A stretch of 5,718 nucleotides of DNA. Source: Bdellovibrio sp. (GTDB lineage Bacteria; Bdellovibrionota; Bdellovibrionia; Bdellovibrionales; Bdellovibrionaceae). The DNA lies in contig JAHRXB010000233.1 in NCBI GenBank assembly GCA_019104905.1, positions 1 to 5,718 of the forward strand. The letters run 5' to 3'. The notes beneath the pieces were generated by a model that was not told the DNA's origin, did not search any database, and saw only the letters and a program-made list of their open reading frames with translations. This document shows positions 1 to 5,718 of this stretch, one piece after another. Each line of letters starts with the position of its first letter. Position 1 is the first letter of the stretch. The translations under genes and the position numbers were made by a program.

Positions 1-1
1 G

Positions 2-463
2 ACTGCGGGAGGAAGTTCGGTGTGGACGGCGGTTTCAGATCGTCGCTACAAAGATAATATTACCGAGCTGCCCGACGCTTTGGGAAAGCTTCTTAAGCTG
101 CGAGGAGTGTCTTTCATTTGGAAGACGGAAGAGTTTCCGGAAAAGAAGTTCACTCCGGGGCCTGATATTGGGGTGATTGCTCAAGAGGTGGAAGAGGTCT
201 ATCCAGAAGCAGTAGTCACCGACAATAAAGGTTACAAGGCTGTGGCCTATAGCAAGCTGGTCGCTCCTCTGATTGAATCCACCAAAGAACTTTATGGGAT
301 GTGCAAAGCCACGGAAGATCAGTTGCATTCGTTAGAAAGAAAAGTCGCCTCTTTAGAAGAGGATAGTCAGAAAAAAGAGCAACGCATCCAAAAACTTGAG
401 ACCGAGAATGCGGAACTTAGAAATGATCTCAAGTTGATAAAACAGAAGTTGGGCTTGGAATAA
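2..463 (+). CDS. Tail fibre / surface protein with C-terminal S74 chaperone domain (5' partial)
   Basis: The reading frame is open to the left edge, so this is the C-terminal end of a longer protein; 153 codons are visible and the stop is TAA at 461-463. It shows the hallmarks of the peptidase S74 (intramolecular chaperone, endosialidase-type) domain: an opening S-D-R-R-Y-K-D-N-I motif (35-61), a 'GVSFIW' strand, 'DIGVIAQEVEEVYPEAV' and 'VAYSKLVAPLIE'. In the family this domain trimerises a beta-helical fibre and then often cuts itself off. The Ser (codon 35-37) and the Lys five residues later (50-52) match the Ser-Lys spacing of self-cleaving members such as MYRF. The last ~50 residues are charged and heptad-like (from about 'EDQLHSLERKVASLEE' on), a likely trimeric coiled coil. 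The N-terminal passenger that would define the role lies outside the window. Surface-anchored proteins of this type are common in Bdellovibrio; a prophage tail fibre is the alternative, but no phage genes are visible. Confidence 0.88.
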   Translation, partial: TAGGSSVWTAVSDRRYKDNITELPDALGKLLKLRGVSFIWKTEEFPEKKFTPGPDIGVIAQEVEEVYPEAVVTDNKGYKAVAYSKLVAPLIESTKELYGMCKATEDQLHSLERKVASLEEDSQKKEQRIQKLETENAELRNDLKLIKQKLGLE

Positions 464-579
464 AGTCTCAATTTAAGTCTTTGAAAATCTCATCTTCGTC
501 CTCGAGCCGTCACAACCTTTCCCCATTCTTACAATTCTGTTAATCTTAAAGTCAGGTTTATCTTGATAAAGGATGTTGC
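464..579. other. Intergenic gap between the two + strand genes
   Basis: This 116-bp AT-rich gap separates the S74 protein from the exported protein. No convincing intrinsic terminator hairpin follows the first gene. The promoter of the second gene should lie here; TTACAA (529-534) and a TG-N-TAATCT extended -10-like string (538-546) are visible, but they are not correctly spaced with each other. I therefore do not call a promoter. Confidence 0.5.
568..573 (+). promoter_or_regulatory. Ribosome binding site of the PA14-like exported protein
   Basis: AAAGGA ends 6 nt before the ATG at 580, a normal Shine-Dalgarno distance. It supports this ATG, which also places a complete signal peptide at the N-terminus. 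The ATG at 573 is in another frame. Confidence 0.65.
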
Positions 580-1776
580 ATGTACAAGATAGAAGCCCTT
601 ATTGCCACCGTTCTTCTATTCTCATTTGCTGAAGCGAAGTCGCCAACGAAAGACATTCGCTTTGAGAAGGGGAATTTAAAGAAGATCTCGTGCTCATTTA
701 AGATTAAAAGAGGACTTCAAAAAACGCCGACAGGGCCCTCTTTAGGGACGGTGGATTTTCCTGCCGCGGATCCAGATCAAACAGTCTGTGATCCTCTTTC
801 GAATAATGCCAGTGATTCTCCGGACAGTGGTTTGGTGGCGAAGTTGATTCTTAAGACCCCCGAGATGGGAACCAAAGTGTCCAGTGTGATGGATTATTAC
901 AATAAGGGACTCCGGCTGGAACAAAATATTTATTTTGCGGATGTCAATGTGCCGACTCGTGCTTTCACGGAAGGATTTTCCACAGTTGGGGGATCTGCCT
1001 TGGTGGATGCGCAAGGCAATAAAGTCATCGAGAATTTTGCCATTGAATATGATTCGGTATTGAAATTGTCAGAAGGTGATAAGGAAGGCGATTATGAGAT
1101 CGCGATCCTTTCAGATGATGGGGCTCGTGTTTTTGTGAAGGAAAACCAGACCTGGAATGAACTTATCAATAACGATGGCAATCATGCCACTCGTCTAGGG
1201 TGTCCTTATCGAACCGTTCATTTGACAAAAGAATCAGAAGTCCCCGTGAAGATCTTGTACTATCAGGGACCTCGCTATCATATTGCCAATGTTCTGGTGT
1301 GGAAGCTGCATAAAAAAGCTCAGACTTGGAGCAACCCTTCTCGGCATGACCTTTGTGGGATCGCCAGCAATGACTTCTTCTTCAAAAAGAATCAAGGCAA
1401 GAAATTCGTCGCCGCCAATATTCTAGAAAAAACCGGCTGGAAAACGGTCGCTCCAGCAAATTTTAAAATGCCAGAGAAAAAACAGAATCCTTGCACCGTG
1501 GAAGAGTTGAGTTTGAGCGAATTCCAAGTGGTGTCAGCGCAGGCCCCGAATGCCACTCTTTCATGGAAGACAAATTTACCGTCTTCAAGTCAGCTAAGAA
1601 TACTCAATATCTTCACTGGCGAAGAGATTCTGACGGAAGTCGATGCTAATCTTGCCACCGACCACTCCGTGCAACTCAGCGGACTGATTCGCGGAATCTA
1701 TTACCAAGTGCAGGCGATCTCAGTCGATGCCCAGGGCCGTGAGATTCGCAGCGAGCTGATCAATCTTCTTCCATAA
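580..1776 (+). CDS. Exported PA14-like protein with fibronectin-III-like C-terminus
   Basis: This is a complete 398-aa protein. Residues 1-19 form a Sec signal peptide: a short n-region with Lys3, a hydrophobic core at about 6-17, and an A-E-A signal peptidase I site, so cleavage is likely between A19 and K20. There is no lipobox Cys, so a soluble periplasmic, outer-surface or secreted protein is expected. Residues ~105-243 resemble a PA14 domain: 'YEIAILSDDGARVFV' (172-186), 'LINNDGNH' (195-202) and 'ILYYQGPRYHIANVLVWK' (225-242) follow the family's strand-loop pattern. The D179-D180 pair sits where PA14 adhesins bind calcium. Residues ~314-398 ('ATLSWKTNLPSSSQLRI', then 'VQLSGLIRGIYYQVQAISVD') look like a fibronectin type III fold. 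Five cysteines (38, 70, 208, 259, 305) may form disulfides in the periplasm. PA14 domains usually bind carbohydrate, and no catalytic domain is seen, so binding or adhesion is the best guess. It appears monocistronic, ending at a strong terminator. Confidence 0.8.
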   Translation: MYKIEALIATVLLFSFAEAKSPTKDIRFEKGNLKKISCSFKIKRGLQKTPTGPSLGTVDFPAADPDQTVCDPLSNNASDSPDSGLVAKLILKTPEMGTKVSSVMDYYNKGLRLEQNIYFADVNVPTRAFTEGFSTVGGSALVDAQGNKVIENFAIEYDSVLKLSEGDKEGDYEIAILSDDGARVFVKENQTWNELINNDGNHATRLGCPYRTVHLTKESEVPVKILYYQGPRYHIANVLVWKLHKKAQTWSNPSRHDLCGIASNDFFFKKNQGKKFVAANILEKTGWKTVAPANFKMPEKKQNPCTVEELSLSEFQVVSAQAPNATLSWKTNLPSSSQLRILNIFTGEEILTEVDANLATDHSVQLSGLIRGIYYQVQAISVDAQGREIRSELINLLP

Positions 1777-1813
1777 AAGGTGTATTACAGAGATCCAGAA
1801 TTAAGTTGTGAAG

Positions 1814-1840
1814 AGGCCGATCATAGTGATCGGCCTTTTT
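1814..1840 (+). terminator. Rho-independent terminator in the convergent gap
   Basis: A perfect 10-bp stem, AGGCCGATCA (1814-1823) paired with TGATCGGCCT (1827-1836), closes on a 3-nt TAG loop and runs into a T tract (TTTTTGTTT). It lies 38 nt past the stop of the PA14-like gene, so it terminates that + strand transcript. It also lies 25 nt beyond the stop of the minus-strand dikinase gene, but on that strand the tail is only CTCTTC, so it would be a weaker terminator there. Confidence 0.88.
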
Positions 1841-1860
1841 GTTTGAGTCTTGCTGGATCT

Positions 1861-4542
1861 TCAATCGAGAATCTTAATAGTTCCCGCTTTAGCATCAATA
1901 CGCACGCGCATTCCGGTTTTAAGCTTTTTCGTTAAACCCGGGATGCTGACGATGGCGGGGATGCCCATTTCTCGAGCGACAATGGCCGAGTGAGACAGCA
2001 AACTGCCTCGTTCGACCAGAAGCCCAGAAATAGCAGGATAAAGGGGAACCCAGCCCGGATCGGTTCTGGCGGTCACAAGAATCTCTCCGTTGAGATCCAG
2101 ATTGTCGGTGGGGTTTAAGATCACTTTCACGGTGCCCTCTAAGACGCCTGGACAGCAGGGGAGTCCTTTGAGATCCCACTCTCCGGTTTCGCTGGAAATC
2201 TGCGACAGATCTTCCTCATTTACAAAGCTGTTGTTCCAATAAACAGCTCCTCGGGTCATCACGCGAGGATCGGTGTCCTCTTGAAAGTGGTCGTATTCTT
2301 TTTTGCGCAGATCCACAAAGGATTTGAGATTATAAGCTGGCAAAGTCCCGTTATAGATTCCGAAGATTTCTTCAATGGTCAGCCAAAAGATATCCCGAGG
2401 ATTTTCCAGTGCTCCTAAGGATGCCAGATCTTCCCCCATCGTTTGGAAGATTGTTCGGGCAATTCCGTAAATTCGTGTTCGGGCAAAACGGGTGTTTTCT
2501 CGGTTTTTGACGGCCTTCCGCGCGTGTTTTAAAACCCAGAAATAGAAGTTCTTTTTGAAGCCCGTGAGGTGAGAAGCCACTTTTTCTTCCGCCTGACGAC
2601 GAAGAGACTTCTCATGAGAGTCATCATGAATTTCGGTTTGTCCTGATTTCAGATAGTTTTTTAAGCAGACAAAGAGATAGCTTGGGTCCGTCAGAAGATC
2701 AATTTCTTCAAGCTTCATCTCGCTCATGCAGCGGAAGCCAAAACGATCGAGGTAATCCAAGACGGACTTATAAAACTCTTGATAAGGGGATTGGTTGAGA
2801 GCCTCGAGTCCTTCTTTGGGATCTGTGGTTTCTAACAACTTGCGAAGTCCTTCATTCTGAGCGGCTTTATTCGCAAGTCTTAAAAGGGCTTTTGTTGGTT
2901 CCGCACTTTCAAGTCCACCTTCTCCCGCCAAAAGATCATTTTGAATGGTCGAGTCCAACTCATTAAGCCAAGTGGTCGTCAGTTTGCGCAGAAGACCAAA
3001 ATGAACCATACAAAGGAAGTCATTGATGATGGGAGCTTTCCAGCGCCCCAGCATGTTGCGTTCCATGTCCAAATAGATTTGCACAAGTTGGTCACCGCGC
3101 ATTCTTTTAAGGGGCATGGCGCGGAAGCGGTCATAGTCTTTGTGGAACGTGTGAAGGAAATCATCGACGACACTTTGAATCGTGAAATGGTATTTGATGA
3201 AATTAAAGCCGGTCACCATCTTGCGAAGACGCCCGGCGAAGGTGTCCCACGAAGGGTGAGGTTTGATGCGATTGGCGATTTCGTCACTGAGAGCTTCCGA
3301 GACCCCCATCATGGTTTCCATGAATTCGCGATTTTGTTTAAAACCTGGCAGAACACCGACGAGCTTGTACCAGTTAAAGAGATTGTAGTAGACCCGTCCA
3401 TTCAAAGACCCCAGCATGTTTCCTAAATAGGAATCCATGTCTTTGATGATTTCATTGGGGACGCCAAGAACCTCGCAGAATTGAACGTAAACGGCTTTGT
3501 AATTTCTCAAGGCAAAACTGAAACTTAAAGGAGAGGTGAGGCCGCCATAGGATTCGATGATGTTGGAGTTGTCCCAGAGATTGGGATAACCGATAAGATC
3601 TTTGTCCAAACTGGTCACGGGACGAGTTTGCAGAAGATAGATCTTTCCATTTTCAATCGCCCACTCGATGTCCTGGGGACGATGATATTGCTCTTGTATA
3701 GTACTTCCCAGTCTGTAAAGACCACGAAGTTCCTCGGAGTTCAGAGAGGCTGTGTTGATAAGACTTTCCGCCACGGTCTTCATGTCGCAATGACCTGAGG
3801 AGGACTTCTTCATCATTTCTTTTTTTTCAACGATCTCTTCTTTGAGAAGCTTTCCATTTTTAGCATCGAGCCAGAATGAATCCGCATCCAGGGCTCCCGA
3901 GACCAACCCTTCCCCGACGCCATAGACGGAAGAAATCACAAAGGTGTCTGTCTTCTTCGCGACGGGATCACAGGTAAAAAGAACACCGGATTTTTCTGGA
4001 TCAATCATACGCTGCAGAACGACCGAGACGGAGATCTTCTTTAAGTGAATACGGTTTTCTATGCGATAGACCAATCCGCGCTCTGAAAACGCCGAAGCCC
4101 AGCACTGGCGAATGTATTTCAGAATGTCCTCTTTGCCGGTGACGTAAAGAAAGCTTGAAAGCTGTCCCGCAAAAGAATGCGCCAGACTGTCTTCGTCAGC
4201 GGCAGAAGAGCGCACCGAAAATACATTTTGAGCCCCAAGAGATTTAAAAGCTTCTTCCAGCGATGAAGAGACACTGGGGGGCAAAGCGGTTCTTTCGAAG
4301 AGCTCTGCGATCTCTTTTTCTGCCTGAGCGGCGGTGATTTCTTGGGTTAACAATCTTTCCAGAGTGAGATCCAAAGAGTTTTGCACCCCGGGGGAGCGTA
4401 AGAACTCGTGGAAATATCTTTTGCCAAAAACCACCCACTCAGGAACAGGAAGACCGGCTTGTGACATGAGGTAAAGATTAAAACCTTTTCCTCCGGCTTC
4501 ATTCTTGGCAAAAAAGAGCGTGGACTTTGGTGTGACTAGCAT
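1861..4542 (-). CDS. PEP-synthase-like phosphotransferase (rifampicin phosphotransferase-type dikinase)
   Basis: This complete 893-aa protein starts at the ATG at 4542-4540 and stops at TGA. Residues ~1-312 are the PEP synthase/PPDK ATP-grasp domain: 'EAGGKGFNL' with K19, 'FSVRSSAADEDS' with R111, 'SGVLFTCDP' at 185-193, and 'DIEWAIENGKIYLLQTRPV' with E293, Q305 and R307. Residues ~320-770 are the helical middle region of this family, including 'GLTSPLSFSFALRNY' and 'NPRDIFWLTIEEIF'. Residues ~793-893 are the swivelling phosphohistidine domain, with H851 in 'GSLLSHSAIVAREMGIPAI'. The PEP/pyruvate TIM-barrel of true PEP synthase is absent. In the family, ATP's beta-phosphate goes to the His and then to an acceptor, releasing AMP and Pi. 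This three-part plan and length (~870-900 aa) match rifampicin phosphotransferase, so automatic 'phosphoenolpyruvate synthase' names are probably wrong. The natural acceptor is unknown; coupling to a UbiA gene suggests a lipid or isoprenoid hydroxyl (inference). Antibiotic inactivation is possible but not shown. Confidence 0.87.
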   Translation of the reverse strand: MLVTPKSTLFFAKNEAGGKGFNLYLMSQAGLPVPEWVVFGKRYFHEFLRSPGVQNSLDLTLERLLTQEITAAQAEKEIAELFERTALPPSVSSSLEEAFKSLGAQNVFSVRSSAADEDSLAHSFAGQLSSFLYVTGKEDILKYIRQCWASAFSERGLVYRIENRIHLKKISVSVVLQRMIDPEKSGVLFTCDPVAKKTDTFVISSVYGVGEGLVSGALDADSFWLDAKNGKLLKEEIVEKKEMMKKSSSGHCDMKTVAESLINTASLNSEELRGLYRLGSTIQEQYHRPQDIEWAIENGKIYLLQTRPVTSLDKDLIGYPNLWDNSNIIESYGGLTSPLSFSFALRNYKAVYVQFCEVLGVPNEIIKDMDSYLGNMLGSLNGRVYYNLFNWYKLVGVLPGFKQNREFMETMMGVSEALSDEIANRIKPHPSWDTFAGRLRKMVTGFNFIKYHFTIQSVVDDFLHTFHKDYDRFRAMPLKRMRGDQLVQIYLDMERNMLGRWKAPIINDFLCMVHFGLLRKLTTTWLNELDSTIQNDLLAGEGGLESAEPTKALLRLANKAAQNEGLRKLLETTDPKEGLEALNQSPYQEFYKSVLDYLDRFGFRCMSEMKLEEIDLLTDPSYLFVCLKNYLKSGQTEIHDDSHEKSLRRQAEEKVASHLTGFKKNFYFWVLKHARKAVKNRENTRFARTRIYGIARTIFQTMGEDLASLGALENPRDIFWLTIEEIFGIYNGTLPAYNLKSFVDLRKKEYDHFQEDTDPRVMTRGAVYWNNSFVNEEDLSQISSETGEWDLKGLPCCPGVLEGTVKVILNPTDNLDLNGEILVTARTDPGWVPLYPAISGLLVERGSLLSHSAIVAREMGIPAIVSIPGLTKKLKTGMRVRIDAKAGTIKILD

Positions 4543-4545
4543 AGG

Positions 4546-5409
4546 TTAGGCTCCCAGGACATAGATAAGAAGGATGTAGTGTAGAAGTAGGTAAACACCA
4601 GAAAGGCCTCGAAAGAAGCGAGCGGCCTTTTCGGTGCGTAAGAGGGCATAGGAAAGGCTTGCGATCATATAGAGGGCCATCGCTGCGAAAAGAAGATGGT
4701 TTGAGTCATACGGGTAGATCAGTAATACGCCCGCCAAAGCCTGACTTAACGAAAGCAGCAAGGCTCCGGTGCAGCCAAAAATATTGGAATAGCTAGGGAC
4801 ATGATTTCGCTCTTCCGAGGGGGCAAAGGTCTTTCGTGCAAATTCGAAAAGATTAAAGAAGGCCCAGTTCATCAGGAAAAACAAAAGCGCTGAGGATGGA
4901 AGTTTTGTCAGTTCCATGCCGGTCATTGCCACCGCACTCGAGAGCCCCAGAAGTGTACTCACAAACGTGTGAGTCACTGCATAAGTTGTCAGATGGGGGC
5001 GCAGCCAATCGCCGATAAAGAACTCTTCGTACATCAGAAGACTGTAGCCGATGGCGAGGGCATGAATAAGAAAAGGATTGAGTCCGAGGCTTCCGGCGAC
5101 AACCAGCTCAAAGAGGATTAATATAAAAAGAGCCTTTTTTACTTGAGAGACGGAAAGAATTCCTCGTGCCAAGGGGCGTGTTGGATTTACCTTGAGATCC
5201 ACCTCATAGTCTTTGATTTCATCAAAAAGACGCATACGGAAGAAGAACGAAAGAAGCAGCACGAAGACAATCGCAAAGCGAGGCCAATTCCAGGGGCTTC
5301 CGGTGGAGGTTGTTAGATAAAGTCCATTGGCCCACGTAAATAGAAATATCATGGGCACGTAAGACAGGGGGCTGAATCTCTCTTGGATGAGAATCCACCA
5401 CTTAGCCAA
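4546..5409 (-). CDS. UbiA-family integral membrane prenyltransferase
   Basis: This 287-aa polytopic protein has about nine hydrophobic segments (near residues 18-34, 44-58, 93-110, 113-127, 142-163, 173-189, 210-232, 238-257 and 268-286), the usual UbiA fold and length. The first Asp-rich motif is clear: D63-x3-D67-x3-D71 in 'LFDEIKDYEVDLKVNPTRPLARG', followed by the conserved R-P-L. This site binds Mg2+-diphosphate in the family. The second acidic motif is divergent: 'FEFARKTFAPSEERNHVPSYS' (188-208) offers E189, R192, K193, E199 and E200 rather than the usual Asp cluster. UbiA enzymes transfer a polyprenyl group from its diphosphate to an acceptor in the membrane; the acceptor cannot be read here. 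The start is TTG at 5409: a stop codon lies two codons upstream in frame, the next Met is residue 20 inside the first membrane segment, and GGGG lies 6 nt before TTG. It overlaps the ligase by 8 nt and ends 3 nt before the dikinase gene. Confidence 0.88.
   Translation of the reverse strand: MAKWWILIQERFSPLSYVPMIFLFTWANGLYLTTSTGSPWNWPRFAIVFVLLLSFFFRMRLFDEIKDYEVDLKVNPTRPLARGILSVSQVKKALFILILFELVVAGSLGLNPFLIHALAIGYSLLMYEEFFIGDWLRPHLTTYAVTHTFVSTLLGLSSAVAMTGMELTKLPSSALLFFLMNWAFFNLFEFARKTFAPSEERNHVPSYSNIFGCTGALLLSLSQALAGVLLIYPYDSNHLLFAAMALYMIASLSYALLRTEKAARFFRGLSGVYLLLHYILLIYVLGA
4551..4555 (-). promoter_or_regulatory. Ribosome binding site of the dikinase gene
   Basis: GGGAG lies inside the last codons of the UbiA gene, 8 nt before the ATG at 4542. 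It supports that start, and with the 3-nt gap it suggests translational coupling. Confidence 0.6.
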
Positions 5410-5718
5410 TAATCACCCCGGGGTCCTTCAGTTGATCGCGCAAGACCTTGTACTCCACTTTCGAGTGGTGACGAGGGTCCATGGGAATTTTTTGGACAAA
5501 TTTAATCTCATCGACGGGAATTTTGTTCTTTTCAAAGACGCGGTGGATTTCCTTTTTGGCTTTCTCGAAGTCAAACGTACCCCGTTCAATCTCGGCCTTG
5601 AGTTCGACGACGGCATAAGTGGCTTGACCTAGTTTTGCGTCCTCGACTCCTAAGAAGGCGCATCGATAGGTGAAGTCCATGCGTTTAAGCAGGACTTCGG
5701 CACGAACAGGGAAGTAGT
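5402..5718 (-). CDS. AMP-forming acyl/fatty-acid ligase, C-terminal domain (5' partial)
   Basis: The frame stays open to the right edge, so only the last ~104 codons are visible; the Met at 5680 is internal, and the upstream residues 'YFPVRAEVLLKR' continue the domain. This matches the mobile C-terminal subdomain of the adenylate-forming (ANL) superfamily: 'VRAEVLLKR' helix, 'YRCAFLGVED' strand, 'YAVVELKAEI' strand, and the final 'IPMDPRHHSKVEYKVLRDQL'. The Lys in 'HHSK' (codon 5461-5459) takes the place of the catalytic A10 lysine that helps form the acyl-adenylate. The (P)-x-D-x-R-H-x-x-K form of that motif is typical of the fatty-acid-CoA-ligase group that includes OleC beta-lactone synthetase, so it is more like these than acetyl-CoA synthetase (inference from memory of the motif). 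The N-terminal core that fixes the substrate is outside the window. It ends at TAA (5404-5402), overlapping the UbiA start, and so leads the visible part of the operon. Confidence 0.82.
   Translation of the reverse strand, partial: YFPVRAEVLLKRMDFTYRCAFLGVEDAKLGQATYAVVELKAEIERGTFDFEKAKKEIHRVFEKNKIPVDEIKFVQKIPMDPRHHSKVEYKVLRDQLKDPGVIIG
5412..5419 (-). promoter_or_regulatory. Shine-Dalgarno that fixes the TTG start of the UbiA gene
   Basis: GGGGTGAT lies in the last codons of the ligase and matches the 3' part of the consensus complementary to the 16S rRNA tail (GGTGAT). Its GGGG ends 6 nt before TTG at 5409. No ATG or GTG occurs in frame between the upstream stop at 5415-5413 and residue 20, so this site decides the start. 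Confidence 0.6.

Noticed and set aside
8..22. GGAGG followed 7 nt later by GTG, as a possible start of a short S74 protein
   Set aside because: The frame is open upstream to the window edge, and the GGAGG simply encodes Gly-Gly just before the S74 motif. S74 domains sit at the C-terminus of longer proteins, so this is internal.
529..546. TTACAA and TG-N-TAATCT as a promoter of the PA14-like gene
   Set aside because: The two boxes are too close together to be a -35/-10 pair, and neither has a good partner at 16-18 nt. Bdellovibrio promoters are not well enough defined to call it.
2941..3426. 161-codon open frame on the + strand inside the dikinase gene
   Set aside because: It lies wholly antisense to a well-supported family gene, its translation has no recognisable domain, signal or membrane segment, and no Shine-Dalgarno precedes it. 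It is a shadow frame.
1861..4542. Calling the 893-aa protein a genuine PEP synthase (ppsA) or a confirmed rifampicin resistance gene
   Set aside because: The PEP/pyruvate barrel is missing, which argues against ppsA. The drug-resistance role depends on middle-domain residues that cannot be judged by eye.
5678..5680. ATG as the start of a 92-aa protein on the minus strand
   Set aside because: The codons before it stay open and encode the expected preceding helix of the ligase C-terminal domain, so this Met is internal to a truncated gene.

Overview
The window looks like an ordinary stretch of a Gram-negative, predatory-type deltaproteobacterium-like chromosome, most probably Bdellovibrio or a close relative (Bdellovibrionota). 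This is an inference from gene style only: a peptidase-S74-tailed surface protein, an exported PA14-like protein, moderate GC content and tightly packed genes. No RNA gene, CRISPR array, insertion sequence or phage integration site is visible.

Layout. Two genes on the + strand occupy the left third. The first is the C-terminal end of a large surface or fibre protein carrying an S74 intramolecular chaperone domain followed by a coiled coil (2-463, its start lies off the window). After 116 bp without a gene comes a complete exported protein of 398 aa with a PA14-like central region and a fibronectin-III-like C-terminus (580-1776). A strong hairpin terminator (1814-1840) sits in the 84-bp convergent gap. 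The right two thirds hold three tightly linked minus-strand genes read from right to left. These are the C-terminal part of an adenylate-forming acyl/fatty-acid ligase (5718-5402, start off the window), a UbiA-family membrane prenyltransferase (5409-4546, TTG start, overlapping the ligase by 8 nt), and an 893-aa PEP-synthase-like phosphotransferase (4542-1861, 3 nt after the UbiA stop).

How the genes may work together. The minus-strand genes almost certainly form one translationally coupled operon. They combine carboxylate activation by ATP (ligase), transfer of a lipid or isoprenoid group inside the membrane (UbiA) and ATP-dependent phosphoryl transfer through a histidine (dikinase-like protein). 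The dikinase lacks the PEP/pyruvate TIM-barrel of true PEP synthase and has the three-part plan of rifampicin phosphotransferase, so its substrate is probably not pyruvate. The most interesting reading is an uncharacterised pathway making or modifying a lipid or isoprenoid. The product cannot be named from the sequence. The two + strand genes encode surface or envelope proteins with no evident link to that operon.
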